Shown here in pieces: positions 1-8,102 of a stretch of DNA of 10,195 nucleotides. Location: the NCBI GenBank assembly GCA_964528645.1, contig CAZGSR010000059.1, positions 1 through 10,195 on the forward strand, read 5' to 3'. Under the pieces are notes generated by a model that saw nothing but the letters and a program-made list of their open reading frames with translations, was not told where the DNA came from and did not search any database. Origin of the DNA: UBA5734 sp964528645. GTDB taxonomy: Bacteria; Bacillota; Clostridia; Saccharofermentanales; UBA5734. A program made the translations under genes and the position numbers. How positions within the stretch are numbered: the first letter of the stretch is position 1; each line of letters starts with the position of its first letter.

Positions 1-130
1 CTTCTTGATCAGCTCGGAATTGACCTATTACGTAAGAATTAAGGTTTTAGTGTTAGTATAAGGAATTGTATTAAAGATGTAAAACAAATCAAGTTCATGT
101 CTTCGAACTTTCGAAAGGCAGGTATGGTTT
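1..130 (+). other. AT-rich upstream region, possibly with the last codons of a preceding gene
   Basis: This stretch is AT-rich and holds no complete gene. Frame 1 is open from the window edge to a TAA at 40-42 and would read LLDQLGIDLLRKN, which could be the C-terminus of an upstream + strand gene. Frame 2 is also open over the same bases, so this is weak. A TATAAG at 57-62 could be a -10 box, but I see no -35 at proper spacing. A weak ribosome binding site (AAAGGCAGG, 114-122) precedes the ATG at 131. Confidence 0.3.
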
Positions 131-3100
131 ATGAAGAGACTGATAAATTCTCGATATTGGCGAAGCAGATTATTCCTGTGTATTCTAATTGCAGTATTTA
201 TGTTGGTTTTCTCATCGTCCGCTGTTTTTGCGACGAGTGAGTCACCAACGGATGCTGATTTTATTGAGATGTATGACAAGGGAACATACCCAACCGTTGA
301 TGATCAAACATTCCTATTCGAAGAACACGTCAACGGAGGAATTTTTGACTATTTCCCTAGTACACAAGCAAGTGGCACCGGTGTATTTGATACTTACCTA
401 GCCATTCAGGCAAAAGGAAATAGTATAACCGAACGTGGTTTCAATACGGGTGGCAATGTCAGCGATTATGACGAAGGCGACTCGAAAACGAGTGCGTTAC
501 CTCTTGATGCAGTACCACTCGTTATGATGGAAGGCGATCTTTACAGAGAGTTCTGTGTGGATATTAACGAAGTTTCAGGTGATCCCTCGCAGTACCTCAG
601 TTTGGATGTTTTGCAGATTTGGCAGTCAGACAGCAACAATCTTGAAGGTCTGTACAGCATGTCCTCCTACTCTTTCTCTACATCGGAACCTAACCTGATT
701 TATGACATGGATGGGGGTTACGATAATGATCATTATTCAACTGCAGACGACAATAAAACCCTGATTCTTGATTACGGAGTTAATACTGGCAGCGGCAAGC
801 CGGATTATAAACTGTTTTTGCCAGCCAACTGGTTTACTGATCAAGATTACGTGGTCATGGTCACAGTTCATGGCTTTGCTGGTGATGATGACAATGGATT
901 TGGCGCCTCAGATGGTTTTGAGGAATGGGGTGTCCGCAAGGTTCAGACTGCCACCAAATCCGGTATGAAATTTGAAGACCTCGATGCCGACGGTGTCAAA
1001 GACACCGGCGAATCCGGCCTATCCGGTTGGACCATTTATGTCGATTATGACAATGATGGCAGCTTCGATGCTGGTGAGCCTTCGGCTGTTACAGGCACAG
1101 ATGGTACATATGAAATCACAGATATTCTTCCTGGAACTTGGAAAGTCAGGGAAGTCCTACAGTCTGGTTGGACCCAGTCCTTCCCAGCCAGTGGATATCA
1201 TGAAGAGACATTTGTCGGTGGCATGTCTTACCCCGGCAATGATTTTGGTAACTGGTACCCTGCTACCAAGTCCGGCATGAAATTTGAAGACCTCGACGCT
1301 GATGGTGTCAAGGATGCTGGTGAACCTGGCCTCTCAGGCTGGACCATTTATGTCGACTACGACAATGATGGTGTTCTCGATGCCGAAGAGCCTTCTGCGA
1401 TCACCGGTGCGGGTGGTGCTTACACCATCATGGGCATCAAACCTGGAACTTGGAGAGTCAAAGAGGTCACACAGGCTGGCTGGACGCAATCCTATCCTGG
1501 AGCTCCTGGCTACCATGAGGAAACCTTCACCAGCCGCGCTGCTCTGACCGGCAACGACTTCGGCAATTGGTATCCCGCCATCAAATCTGGTGTCAAATTC
1601 GAAGACCTCGATGCTGACGGTGCCGATCGAGAAGCTGGCGAACCCGGCCTCTCTGGCTGGACTATCTATGTCGACTACGACAATGATGACACGCTTGACG
1701 CAGGTGAACCTTCTGCTGTCACAGGTGCAGGTGGTGCTTACACGATCTCTGGCATCAATCCTGGAACCTGGAGGGTCAAGGAAGTCGCACAAGCCGGCTG
1801 GACACAATCTTTCCCAGCCAGTGGTTATCATGAAGAGACATTTGTCAGCAGCGGCACTTATCCCAATAATAACTTTGGCAACTGGACCACTGCCACCAAG
1901 TCTGGTGTCAAGTTTGAAGACCTCGATGCCGACGGAGCCAATCGCGAAGGTGGCGAACCCGGTCTTTCCGGCTGGACCATCTACGTCGACTATGATGATG
2001 ATGGGGTCCTCGATGCGGGCGAGCCTTCTGCTGCAACTGATTCTGACGGCGAATACACCATTACAGGTATCCTGCCTGGAACGTGGAAAGTCAAAGAAGT
2101 TCTCCAGGCTGGTTGGACACAATCCTATCCTGTAGATGGCTATCATCAGGAAGCATTTTCAAGTCGTTCTGTATTGACAGAAAACAACTTTGGTAACTGG
2201 AAACCCGCCACCAAGTCTGGCATGAAATTTGAAGACCTCGATGCCGACGGTGTCAAGGACGCTGGTGAACCCGGTCTATCTGGCTGGACCATCTATGTCG
2301 ACTATGACAACGATGGCGTCAAAGATGCTGGCGAGCCTTCTGCTGTCACCGCTGCGGATGGTACCTACACCATCACGGGCATCACTCCCGGAACCTACAA
2401 AGTCCGTGAAGTCCTCCAGGCTGGCTGGACGCAATCCTATCCTGCGAGCGGTTACCATGAAGAAACCTTCACCAGCCGCGCTGCCCTGACCGGCAATGAC
2501 TTCGGCAACTGGTATCCCGCCACCAAGTCTGGCATGAAGTTTGAAGACCTCGATGCCGACGGTGTCAAGGACGCTGGTGAACCCGGTCTATCTGGCTGGA
2601 CCATCTATGTCGACTATGACAACGATGGCGTCAAAGATGCTGGCGAGCCTTCTGCTGTCACCGCTGCGGATGGTACCTACACCATCACGGGCATCACTCC
2701 CGGAACCTACAAAGTCCGTGAAGTCCTCCAGGCTGGCTGGACGCAATCCTATCCTGCGAGCGGTTACCATGAAGAAACCTTCACCAGCCGCGCTGCCCTG
2801 ACCGGCAATGACTTCGGCAACTGGTATCCTGCCACCAAGTCCGGCATGAAGTTTGAAGACCTCGATGCCGACGGTGTTAAGGATGCTGGCGAACTTGGAC
2901 TTTCCGGCTGGACCATCTTTGTCGACTATGACGACAATGGAGTTCTCGACGCCGATGAGCCTTCTGCAGTCACTGCTGCGGATGGTACATACACCATCAC
3001 AGGCATCAAGCCCGGAACCTACAAAGTCCGTGAAGTCCTCAAAGCTGGCTGGACCAACTCCTTCCCAGCACTCGGTTACTATAACGAAACCTTCACAAGT

Positions 3101-4000
3101 CGAGAAGCTGTCACTGGCAATGACTTTGGTAACTGGTATCCTGCCACCAAGTCCGGTTACAAATTCATGGATGACAATCAGAACGGCATCTTTGATGAGG
3201 GTGAATTTGGCTTGCAAGGCTGGACGATCAAATTGTGGACCAGAGATAGTGGAGACAATCTAATTGAAGTTGCCAGCACAATTACCGATGCAACTGGCTA
3301 CTACGCATTCACGAATATCCATCCCGGCAAGACCTATTATGTTTCCGAGGTCATGCCGAACAGCCTATGGACACAAACCTGTCCGAACAGTTTGATCACA
3401 GACGCCATGATCCTAGCAGATCATCCAGAATTGGGTTATGTCTATGTGATCAATTTGCAATCGCGCGAAGTACACGCCAATAACAACTTTGGCAACTGGT
3501 ACTATCATGATGAAACTGCTTGGGCTTACGGTGGAGATGATGCCATTGAATTGAACTCGATCGTTGGTAACAATAAGTGGGGCTGGACCAACGGCCCATA
3601 TACACTCAGTGATTTGACCGCGGGTATTGAACTCGAACTTCGCGCTGGTGTTGGCCAAAATGATGTCGACAACAAAGGCGCTCTCGTCGGAACGGTCAAT
3701 GTACAGTATATCGATTCGAGTAACGACATTATCGTCACATATTTTATGGATGGCGACAACAAACTGACGTCTGCACACCTGTGGGTTGGTTCAACTCGAC
3801 TCCCGATTAAGAAGACCGGCAAAGCAAGTATTGAAACAGCCGACCCAGGCCAATTCCCATTCAAATGGACCGGTGCACCTACAGATGAGCACACCTTCAC
3901 CATTGATCTTGATGATCGAAAGCAAAATTTCATCACCAATGACAATATGATCTACATAGCTGCACATGCTGATGTCCGTATGTTTGAGGAAATCGATTGA
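131..4000 (+). CDS. Large secreted protein with eight SdrD_B/Cna_B-like repeats
   Basis: A 1289-residue exported protein. Residues 1-34 form a Sec signal peptide: basic MKRLINSRYWRSR, a hydrophobic core, and a likely cleavage after VFA (34/35). Residues about 45-270 form an N-terminal domain with motifs such as YLAIQAKGN, REFCVDINE and DGFEEWGV, which I recall from other large secreted repeat proteins but cannot name. Residues 274-1125 hold eight units of about 104 residues starting (A)TKSG.KFEDLDADG and ending FGNW, the SdrD_B / Cna_B-like prealbumin fold. Units 1-7 carry DLDADG and a second DYDNDG-type acidic loop, plausible calcium sites; unit 8 is divergent. Residues 1126-1289 are a separate domain (AYGGDD, GWTNGP, AGVGQND, GALVGTV). 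No LPxTG sorting signal, PEP-CTERM or C-terminal membrane segment is present, so the protein is probably released or held non-covalently. An adhesive or surface-layer role is inference. The overlapping ATG at 124 is in another frame; the 131 start gives the signal peptide. Confidence 0.9.
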   Translation: MKRLINSRYWRSRLFLCILIAVFMLVFSSSAVFATSESPTDADFIEMYDKGTYPTVDDQTFLFEEHVNGGIFDYFPSTQASGTGVFDTYLAIQAKGNSITERGFNTGGNVSDYDEGDSKTSALPLDAVPLVMMEGDLYREFCVDINEVSGDPSQYLSLDVLQIWQSDSNNLEGLYSMSSYSFSTSEPNLIYDMDGGYDNDHYSTADDNKTLILDYGVNTGSGKPDYKLFLPANWFTDQDYVVMVTVHGFAGDDDNGFGASDGFEEWGVRKVQTATKSGMKFEDLDADGVKDTGESGLSGWTIYVDYDNDGSFDAGEPSAVTGTDGTYEITDILPGTWKVREVLQSGWTQSFPASGYHEETFVGGMSYPGNDFGNWYPATKSGMKFEDLDADGVKDAGEPGLSGWTIYVDYDNDGVLDAEEPSAITGAGGAYTIMGIKPGTWRVKEVTQAGWTQSYPGAPGYHEETFTSRAALTGNDFGNWYPAIKSGVKFEDLDADGADREAGEPGLSGWTIYVDYDNDDTLDAGEPSAVTGAGGAYTISGINPGTWRVKEVAQAGWTQSFPASGYHEETFVSSGTYPNNNFGNWTTATKSGVKFEDLDADGANREGGEPGLSGWTIYVDYDDDGVLDAGEPSAATDSDGEYTITGILPGTWKVKEVLQAGWTQSYPVDGYHQEAFSSRSVLTENNFGNWKPATKSGMKFEDLDADGVKDAGEPGLSGWTIYVDYDNDGVKDAGEPSAVTAADGTYTITGITPGTYKVREVLQAGWTQSYPASGYHEETFTSRAALTGNDFGNWYPATKSGMKFEDLDADGVKDAGEPGLSGWTIYVDYDNDGVKDAGEPSAVTAADGTYTITGITPGTYKVREVLQAGWTQSYPASGYHEETFTSRAALTGNDFGNWYPATKSGMKFEDLDADGVKDAGELGLSGWTIFVDYDDNGVLDADEPSAVTAADGTYTITGIKPGTYKVREVLKAGWTNSFPALGYYNETFTSREAVTGNDFGNWYPATKSGYKFMDDNQNGIFDEGEFGLQGWTIKLWTRDSGDNLIEVASTITDATGYYAFTNIHPGKTYYVSEVMPNSLWTQTCPNSLITDAMILADHPELGYVYVINLQSREVHANNNFGNWYYHDETAWAYGGDDAIELNSIVGNNKWGWTNGPYTLSDLTAGIELELRAGVGQNDVDNKGALVGTVNVQYIDSSNDIIVTYFMDGDNKLTSAHLWVGSTRLPIKKTGKASIETADPGQFPFKWTGAPTDEHTFTIDLDDRKQNFITNDNMIYIAAHADVRMFEEID
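950..3505 (+). repeat. Tandem array of eight about-312-bp coding repeats
   Basis: Units begin at 950, 1262, 1577, 1892, 2207, 2519, 2831 and 3143, giving spacings of 312, 315, 315, 315, 312, 312 and 312 bases. All spacings are multiples of three, so the frame is kept. Each encodes one SdrD_B-like domain. Unit 8 (3143-3505) is longer and diverged, as is common for the last copy of such an array. Units 3 and 4 carry a one-residue insertion after DLDADG (ADREAGEP, ANREGGEP instead of VKDAGEP). Confidence 0.92.
2207..2830 (+). repeat. Near-identical direct repeat pair (units 5 and 6)
   Basis: Units 2207-2518 and 2519-2830 match over 312 bases except for two synonymous changes that I can find (AAA/AAG in the MKF motif and the last base of the final proline codon). 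The encoded 104 residues are identical. Other unit pairs differ at many synonymous sites, so this copy arose recently by tandem duplication or gene conversion. Collapse or expansion in an assembly is also possible here. Confidence 0.93.
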
Positions 4001-4033
4001 ATGACACCCATAGCGAAATTGAGTTAAACTAAA

Positions 4034-4065
4034 GAAGAGGCCGTTTCTCATGAGACGGCCTCTTC
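4034..4065 (+). terminator. GC-rich hairpin between the secreted protein and lipoprotein genes
   Basis: A perfect 11-bp stem pairs GAAGAGGCCGT (4034-4044) with ACGGCCTCTTC (4055-4065) around a 10-base loop. It begins 33 bases after the stop codon of the upstream gene. The 3' side is only weakly T-rich (TCTTCCT), so termination may be incomplete. The next gene's ribosome binding site follows within 35 bases, leaving little room for a separate promoter. The downstream gene may therefore depend on read-through. Confidence 0.65.
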
Positions 4066-4113
4066 CTAGCATAGATCCAGTCTTCTTAGTATTCAATCAG
4101 GAGGGCCCGACGA

Positions 4114-5007
4114 ATGAAATTATTTCGCATTGCAGTTATTTCATTTCTTGTCACGAGTCTTGTTCTGTTAACAGCTTGTAGTGGTGATACTCTGTCCGGT
4201 CTATCAATCCTTGCCTCTGGCAGTGCTCATACTGTAGCAATTCAGAAGTCTGATTCTGTATTATTTACCGGACGAGACTTGGAACAGCAAAGTGATGTCA
4301 TTCATTGGACGAATGTTGTTTCTGTTTCAGCGGGCACTGCCCATACGATCGGACTGCAAAAGGACGGGTCCGTCTTAGCTGCAGGACTCAATCGCCAAAA
4401 GCAATGTGAGGTTGGAAACTGGAATGGAATTGTAGGCATTGCAGCAGGCGGAGCTCATTCAATTGGATTAAAAAAAGATGGCACGGTCGTTGCAACCGGC
4501 GCGAATGAGTTTAACCAGTGTGATGTTAGTGAATGGAAAGATATGATTGCAGTAGCAGCCGGCAATGCCCATACGGTTGGCTTGAAAAAGGATGGAACAG
4601 TAGTTGCAACTGGCTGGAATGAGCATGGTCAATGTGATGTGTCAGAATGGCAAAATGTTGCAGCAATTGCGGCAGGTGGAGCACATACACTTGCGTTGCT
4701 AAATGACGGAACAATTTTAGCGGTTGGACTTAACAACGAAAACCAATGTAACGTGACTGAATGGAGCGAAATCGAGGCGATTGTTGCCGGCGGTGGTCAT
4801 TCGGTTGGGTTAAAGAAAGACGGAACCGTCGTTGCAGTCGGCCGAAACAACGAAGGACAATGCAATACTTCTGAATGGAAAAAGATCTCTGCCATCACGG
4901 CTGGCAACGCACATACAGTTGGTTTGAAGAATAATGGAACACTCGTGGCGACTGGAATCAATAATTTTGGTCAATGTTCCGTGGATGAGTGGAAAAATAT
5001 TGGGTAG
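4114..5007 (+). CDS. RCC1-repeat lipoprotein
   Basis: A 297-residue lipoprotein, probably anchored to the outer face of the cytoplasmic membrane. The signal sequence ends in the lipobox LTAC with the lipidated cysteine at residue 22. Residues 30-295 are seven back-to-back 38-residue repeats of the type AGxAHTVGLKKDGTVVATGxNxxGQCxVSEWxx, the bacterial RCC1-like (regulator of chromosome condensation) pattern. Seven copies fit a closed seven-bladed beta-propeller, although blades of 38 residues are shorter than the 50 or more in eukaryotic RCC1. Six blades (2-7) have a cysteine in a QC motif; blade 1 has QS. The start is supported by AGGAGGG at 4099-4105, eight bases before ATG. It lies 113 bases behind the large secreted protein gene on the same strand, which suggests a shared surface role. 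Function and partner are unknown; bacterial RCC1 propellers usually bind proteins, and no enzymatic motif is seen. Confidence 0.88.
   Translation: MKLFRIAVISFLVTSLVLLTACSGDTLSGLSILASGSAHTVAIQKSDSVLFTGRDLEQQSDVIHWTNVVSVSAGTAHTIGLQKDGSVLAAGLNRQKQCEVGNWNGIVGIAAGGAHSIGLKKDGTVVATGANEFNQCDVSEWKDMIAVAAGNAHTVGLKKDGTVVATGWNEHGQCDVSEWQNVAAIAAGGAHTLALLNDGTILAVGLNNENQCNVTEWSEIEAIVAGGGHSVGLKKDGTVVAVGRNNEGQCNTSEWKKISAITAGNAHTVGLKNNGTLVATGINNFGQCSVDEWKNIG
4201..4998 (+). repeat. Seven tandem 114-bp RCC1-like coding repeats
   Basis: Seven in-frame units of exactly 114 bases (38 residues) run without gaps, starting at 4201, 4315, 4429, 4543, 4657, 4771 and 4885. The protein motif is clear in all seven, but the DNA copies have diverged, unlike the near-identical pair in the gene upstream. 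Units 3, 4 and 6 are closest to each other (GLKKDGTVVA). Confidence 0.88.
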
Positions 5008-5015
5008 AAATCTAT

Positions 5016-5042
5016 TTTTTATCATTTTATAAATGATAAAAA
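5016..5042. repeat. AT-rich perfect inverted repeat after the lipoprotein gene
   Basis: Arms TTTTTATCATTT (5016-5027) and AAATGATAAAAA (5031-5042) form a perfect 12-bp hairpin with a three-base loop, nine bases after the TAG of the lipoprotein gene. It has no GC-rich stem, so alone it is not a typical terminator. It lies beside the stronger hairpin at 5047-5072. Its right arm supplies the T-run (5042-5038 on the - strand) used by that hairpin. Confidence 0.6.
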
Positions 5043-5072
5043 TTGAGAAAGCCGTTCAATCGAACGGCTTTC
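5038..5072 (-). terminator. Terminator of the aspS-gatCAB operon, probably bidirectional
   Basis: A perfect 11-bp stem, GAAAGCCGTTC (5047-5057) with GAACGGCTTTC (5062-5072) around AATC, lies in the tail-to-tail gap. Reading the - strand, the stem is followed by CTCAATTTTT, a usable U-run, 45 bases after the gatB stop. Reading the + strand it is preceded by A-rich sequence and followed by a weak TTTCTTAC. It probably ends the gat operon and may also stop + strand transcripts from the lipoprotein gene. Confidence 0.75.
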
Positions 5073-5117
5073 TTACATAAAGTCATTTTTATACAGTTGA
5101 TCCCTGATTAGTCTCTC

Positions 5118-6551
5118 TCACGCCTTCTCCAGCGCATCCTTCAACAACTCATTCAACAGCTGCGGATCGGCTTTGCCCTGCATGGCGCGCATGACCTGGC
5201 CGACGAGGAAGCCCATGGCTTTGGTCTTGCCGGCTTTGTAGTCGATGATCGACTGCGGGTTGGCGGCAATGATCTCAGCGATCTTGTCCTTGAGAGCGTC
5301 AGGATTGGAGACCATGCGCAGGCCGTTTTGCTCGATGTAGGCGTCCGGATCGACCTTGTTTTCGAGGATCTGGGTGAAGATCTTCTTGGCTGTGTTGCGG
5401 TTGACGACGCCTTCGGCGACACGGGCGATCAGAGTGGCCAGGCTCTGGGCGGGCATGTGGAGATCCTGGGGCTCGCATTCCTGTTCCTTGGCGGCCTGCA
5501 TGAATTCACCGAGCATCCAGCTGGCGGCATCTTTGGGGCGTACGGAGAGGGTGGCGGTTTCTTCGAAGAGGTTGGCGATCGCCGGATGGGTGGTCAGGAC
5601 GCCGGCTTCGTATTCCGAGAGCTGCCAGTCGGAGATGTAGCGGGCACGGCGGCTTTCCGGCAGCTCGGCGAGGCCGGAGCGGACGCGTTCGATCCAGTCG
5701 GGCGTGATGTTGATCGCGACCAGGTCCGGGTCGGGGAAATAGCGGTAGTCCATGGCGTCCTCTTTCGAGCGCATGGCAAAGCTGGAGTCTTTGTTCTCGT
5801 CCCAGCGGCGGGTCTCCTGCTTGATCGTCTTTCCATCCTCGATCAGGTCGATCTGGCGCTTGGCCTCAGCGACGATGGCGCGACCGATCGCTTTGAACGA
5901 GTTCATGTTTTTCATTTCGGTGCGGGTGCCAAAGGTCTGGCTGCCGACAGGGCGGACGGAGACGTTGACGTCGGCGCGCAGGGATCCTTGCTCCATGCGG
6001 CAGTCGGAGACGCCGAGGAACTGGAGGATGCTGCGCAGCTTTTCAAGGTAAGCCAGGGCTTCCTCAGCCGAGCGCAGATCAGGCTCGCTGACGATTTCCA
6101 AAAGCGGCACGCCGCAGCGGTTGTAGTCAACCAGGGTGCAGTCTTCCCAGGGGTCGTGGATCAGCTTGCCGGCGTCCTCTTCCATGTGGATCTCGTGGAT
6201 GCCGATGCGTTTGGGACCTTCGGCGGTCTCGATCTCGAGGAAGCCATTGCGACCGATCGGCTTGTGCAGCTGGGAGATCTGGTAGGCCTTGGGCAGGTCG
6301 GGGTAGAAATAGTTCTTGCGGTCAAAGCGGGTCAGGGGCGTGATCGCGCAGTGGGTGGCGAGGCAGGTGCGGATCGCATAGTCAACGACCTGTTCGTTGA
6401 GCACAGGCAGGGCTCCAGGCAGACCAGTGCAAACGGGGCAGCAGTGGGTGTTGGGCTCGCCGCCAAAGGTCGTTTCGCAGGAGCAAAAGATTTTGCTGGC
6501 CGTGGAGAGTTCGACATGGACTTCCAGGCCGATGACGGTTTCGTAAGACAT
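5118..6551 (-). CDS. gatB: Asp-tRNA(Asn)/Glu-tRNA(Gln) amidotransferase subunit B
   Basis: GatB is the tRNA-binding and kinase-like subunit of GatCAB. With ATP it phosphorylates the side chain of Asp on tRNA(Asn) or Glu on tRNA(Gln), then uses ammonia delivered from GatA. The 477-residue length is normal. The N-terminal signature IGLEVHVEL (E10, H12) and HMEEDAGK (E125) contain the metal/active-site residues known in the family. Cysteines C23, C25, C38 and C41 (CSC ... CPVC) match the zinc site of the zinc-containing GatB form. FDRKNYFYPDLPKAYQISQ is a family hallmark. The C-terminus (about 330-477, ending near MGFLVGQVMRAMQGKADPQL) is the YqeY-like tRNA-binding tail. The start is fixed by an AAGGAGG (6566-6560) that overlaps the gatA stop codon; only 13 bases separate the two genes, indicating translational coupling. 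It is the last gene of the operon. Confidence 0.98.
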   Translation of the reverse strand: MSYETVIGLEVHVELSTASKIFCSCETTFGGEPNTHCCPVCTGLPGALPVLNEQVVDYAIRTCLATHCAITPLTRFDRKNYFYPDLPKAYQISQLHKPIGRNGFLEIETAEGPKRIGIHEIHMEEDAGKLIHDPWEDCTLVDYNRCGVPLLEIVSEPDLRSAEEALAYLEKLRSILQFLGVSDCRMEQGSLRADVNVSVRPVGSQTFGTRTEMKNMNSFKAIGRAIVAEAKRQIDLIEDGKTIKQETRRWDENKDSSFAMRSKEDAMDYRYFPDPDLVAINITPDWIERVRSGLAELPESRRARYISDWQLSEYEAGVLTTHPAIANLFEETATLSVRPKDAASWMLGEFMQAAKEQECEPQDLHMPAQSLATLIARVAEGVVNRNTAKKIFTQILENKVDPDAYIEQNGLRMVSNPDALKDKIAEIIAANPQSIIDYKAGKTKAMGFLVGQVMRAMQGKADPQLLNELLKDALEKA

Positions 6552-6564
6552 GATGATCTCCTCC

Positions 6565-8049
6565 TTACAACGCCGGGCTCTGGCGGTGATAGCCGGTGGC
6601 TTCCTGGTAGGCGACGCCGGTGCGGACGAGGGTGGCCTCGTCGAAGGCGCGGCCGATCAGCTGGACACCGATCGGCAGGCCAGCCTGGTCAAATCCGCAG
6701 GGCAGCGAGAGGCCGGGCAGGCCGGTGAGATTGGCCGCGACGGTGTAGATGTCGGCGAGATAGCCCTGGAGCGGGTCGCTCAGGGTGGTGCCGATTTTCG
6801 GTGCGGTGGTCGGGGCAACCGGGCCGAGCAGCAGGTCGAAGCGCGACAGGGCCTCGCGATAGCCCTGCTGGAGGAGCTTTCTGACCTTGAGCGCCTTGAG
6901 GTAGTAGGCGTCGTAGTAGCCGGATGAGAGGGCGAAGGTGCCGAGCATGATGCGGCGGCGGACCTCGGGGCCGAAGCCTTCGGTCCGGGCCTGGGCGTAA
7001 AAATCAGCGAGGTCTTCGTAGGCTGCGCCTTCGGGGCGGAACCCGTACTGGATACCGTCGTAGCGGGCCAGGTTTGCGGAAGCTTCGGCTGTAGCGATCA
7101 GGTAATACGTAGCAATGCCTTCTTCGACCAGCGGTAGGTGGCACGGCTCGACGGTCGCACCGAGTGCGGCCAGCTGGGCAGCGGCAGCTTCGACCGCTGC
7201 GCGGACCTCCGGCTGGAGGCCTTCGCCAAAATATTCGGCTGGGATGCCGATCTTGAGTCCTTCTACGCTCTGGCCGGGATCGATCGCTTTGATAAGAGCA
7301 GCGGTGTCGAGGTTGTGGTCAGCGGGCATCGCGGTGCTGTCTTTGCTGTCGGGGCCGGCGATCTGGGCCAGGATTGCACCACAATCCGCCGCGGTCCGGG
7401 CGATCGGGCCGATCTGGTCGAGCGAGGAGCCGTAAGCGACCAAGCCGAAGCGGGAGACGGCGCCATAGGTGGGCTTGAGACCGGTCACGCCGCAGTAGGA
7501 AGCGGGCTGGCGGATCGAACCGCCGGTGTCGGAGCCGAGAGCATAGACGGCTGTGCCAGCCGCGACGGCAGCGGCTGACCCACCACTCGAGCCGCCTGGG
7601 ACGCGGTCGCTGGCCCAGGGGTTGGTCGTGATCCCGCCGTAGGACGTCTCGGTCGTATTGCCCATGGCAAATTCGTCCAGGTTGGTCTTGCCCAGGAGCA
7701 CGGCACCGTTGGTGAGCAGGCGGTCGGCGGCTGTGGCATTGTACGGCGGCACATAGTTCCAGAGCATTTTCGAGCCACAGGTCGTGCGCAGCCCCTGGGT
7801 GCTGATGTTGTCCTTGATTGCCATCGGCACGCCGGCCAGGGGCATCAGCTGCTCACCCTGGTCGAGGCGCTGCTGGACGGCTGTCGCCTGGGCAAGGGCC
7901 TGCTCAGGTGCGACCGTCAAGTAGGCTTTGATGGTTGTATCGGTGGCAGCGATGCGGTCGAGCATTGCCTGGGTCGCTTCCGGAGCGCTGATCTCGCGAC
8001 CGGCGATCTTGCGGCCCAGTTCCAGCGCGGAGAGGGTTTTGATATCCAT
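6565..8049 (-). CDS. gatA: Asp-tRNA(Asn)/Glu-tRNA(Gln) amidotransferase subunit A
   Basis: GatA is the glutaminase subunit, an amidase-signature enzyme that releases ammonia from glutamine (or asparagine) for transfer in GatB. The 494-residue protein is full length. The Ser-cisSer-Lys triad is visible: K79 in GVPMAIKDN, S154 in PGGSSGGSAAA, and S178 in GSDTGGSIRQPA. These positions equal those known for the Staphylococcus aureus enzyme. The substrate-binding region continues through YGAVSRFGLVAYGSSLDQIGP (split over the conserved core). The ATG at 8049 has AAGGAG (8061-8056) six bases upstream. It is third in the operon, 53 bases after gatC, and its stop overlaps the gatB ribosome binding site. 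No defect is seen. Confidence 0.98.
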   Translation of the reverse strand: MDIKTLSALELGRKIAGREISAPEATQAMLDRIAATDTTIKAYLTVAPEQALAQATAVQQRLDQGEQLMPLAGVPMAIKDNISTQGLRTTCGSKMLWNYVPPYNATAADRLLTNGAVLLGKTNLDEFAMGNTTETSYGGITTNPWASDRVPGGSSGGSAAAVAAGTAVYALGSDTGGSIRQPASYCGVTGLKPTYGAVSRFGLVAYGSSLDQIGPIARTAADCGAILAQIAGPDSKDSTAMPADHNLDTAALIKAIDPGQSVEGLKIGIPAEYFGEGLQPEVRAAVEAAAAQLAALGATVEPCHLPLVEEGIATYYLIATAEASANLARYDGIQYGFRPEGAAYEDLADFYAQARTEGFGPEVRRRIMLGTFALSSGYYDAYYLKALKVRKLLQQGYREALSRFDLLLGPVAPTTAPKIGTTLSDPLQGYLADIYTVAANLTGLPGLSLPCGFDQAGLPIGVQLIGRAFDEATLVRTGVAYQEATGYHRQSPAL

Positions 8050-8102
8050 AGAAAACTCCTTGTCAGGTCAGGTGGCTATTTCCGTTCGGGTAGCCTGGTA
8101 CC

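Noticed and set aside
28..279. 83-residue open frame on the - strand over the start of the secreted protein gene
   Set aside because: It overlaps the signal-peptide region antisense, has no ribosome binding site and no recognisable motif.
1334..3217. Long antisense open frames (270 and 209 residues) within the repeat array
   Set aside because: They mirror the codon periodicity of the SdrD_B repeats; the + strand frame has a signal peptide and known domain motifs.
950..3505. CRISPR array or mobile-element repeats
   Set aside because: Repeat units are 312-315 bases, contiguous, in frame and coding; there are no spacers.
3919..4000. Sortase-type signal in the large secreted protein
   Set aside because: The C-terminus has no LPxTG, hydrophobic stretch or basic tail; LPIKKTG further upstream does not fit the motif or position.
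5328..6728. 466-residue + strand open frame opposite gatB
   Set aside because: Antisense shadow of a GC-rich gene; gatB on the - strand carries all family motifs.
8050..8102. Regulatory hairpin in the gatC-gatA gap (GGGTA/TACCC)
   Set aside because: Only five pairs, no U-run, and the gap is within a clearly continuous operon; not enough to call a site.
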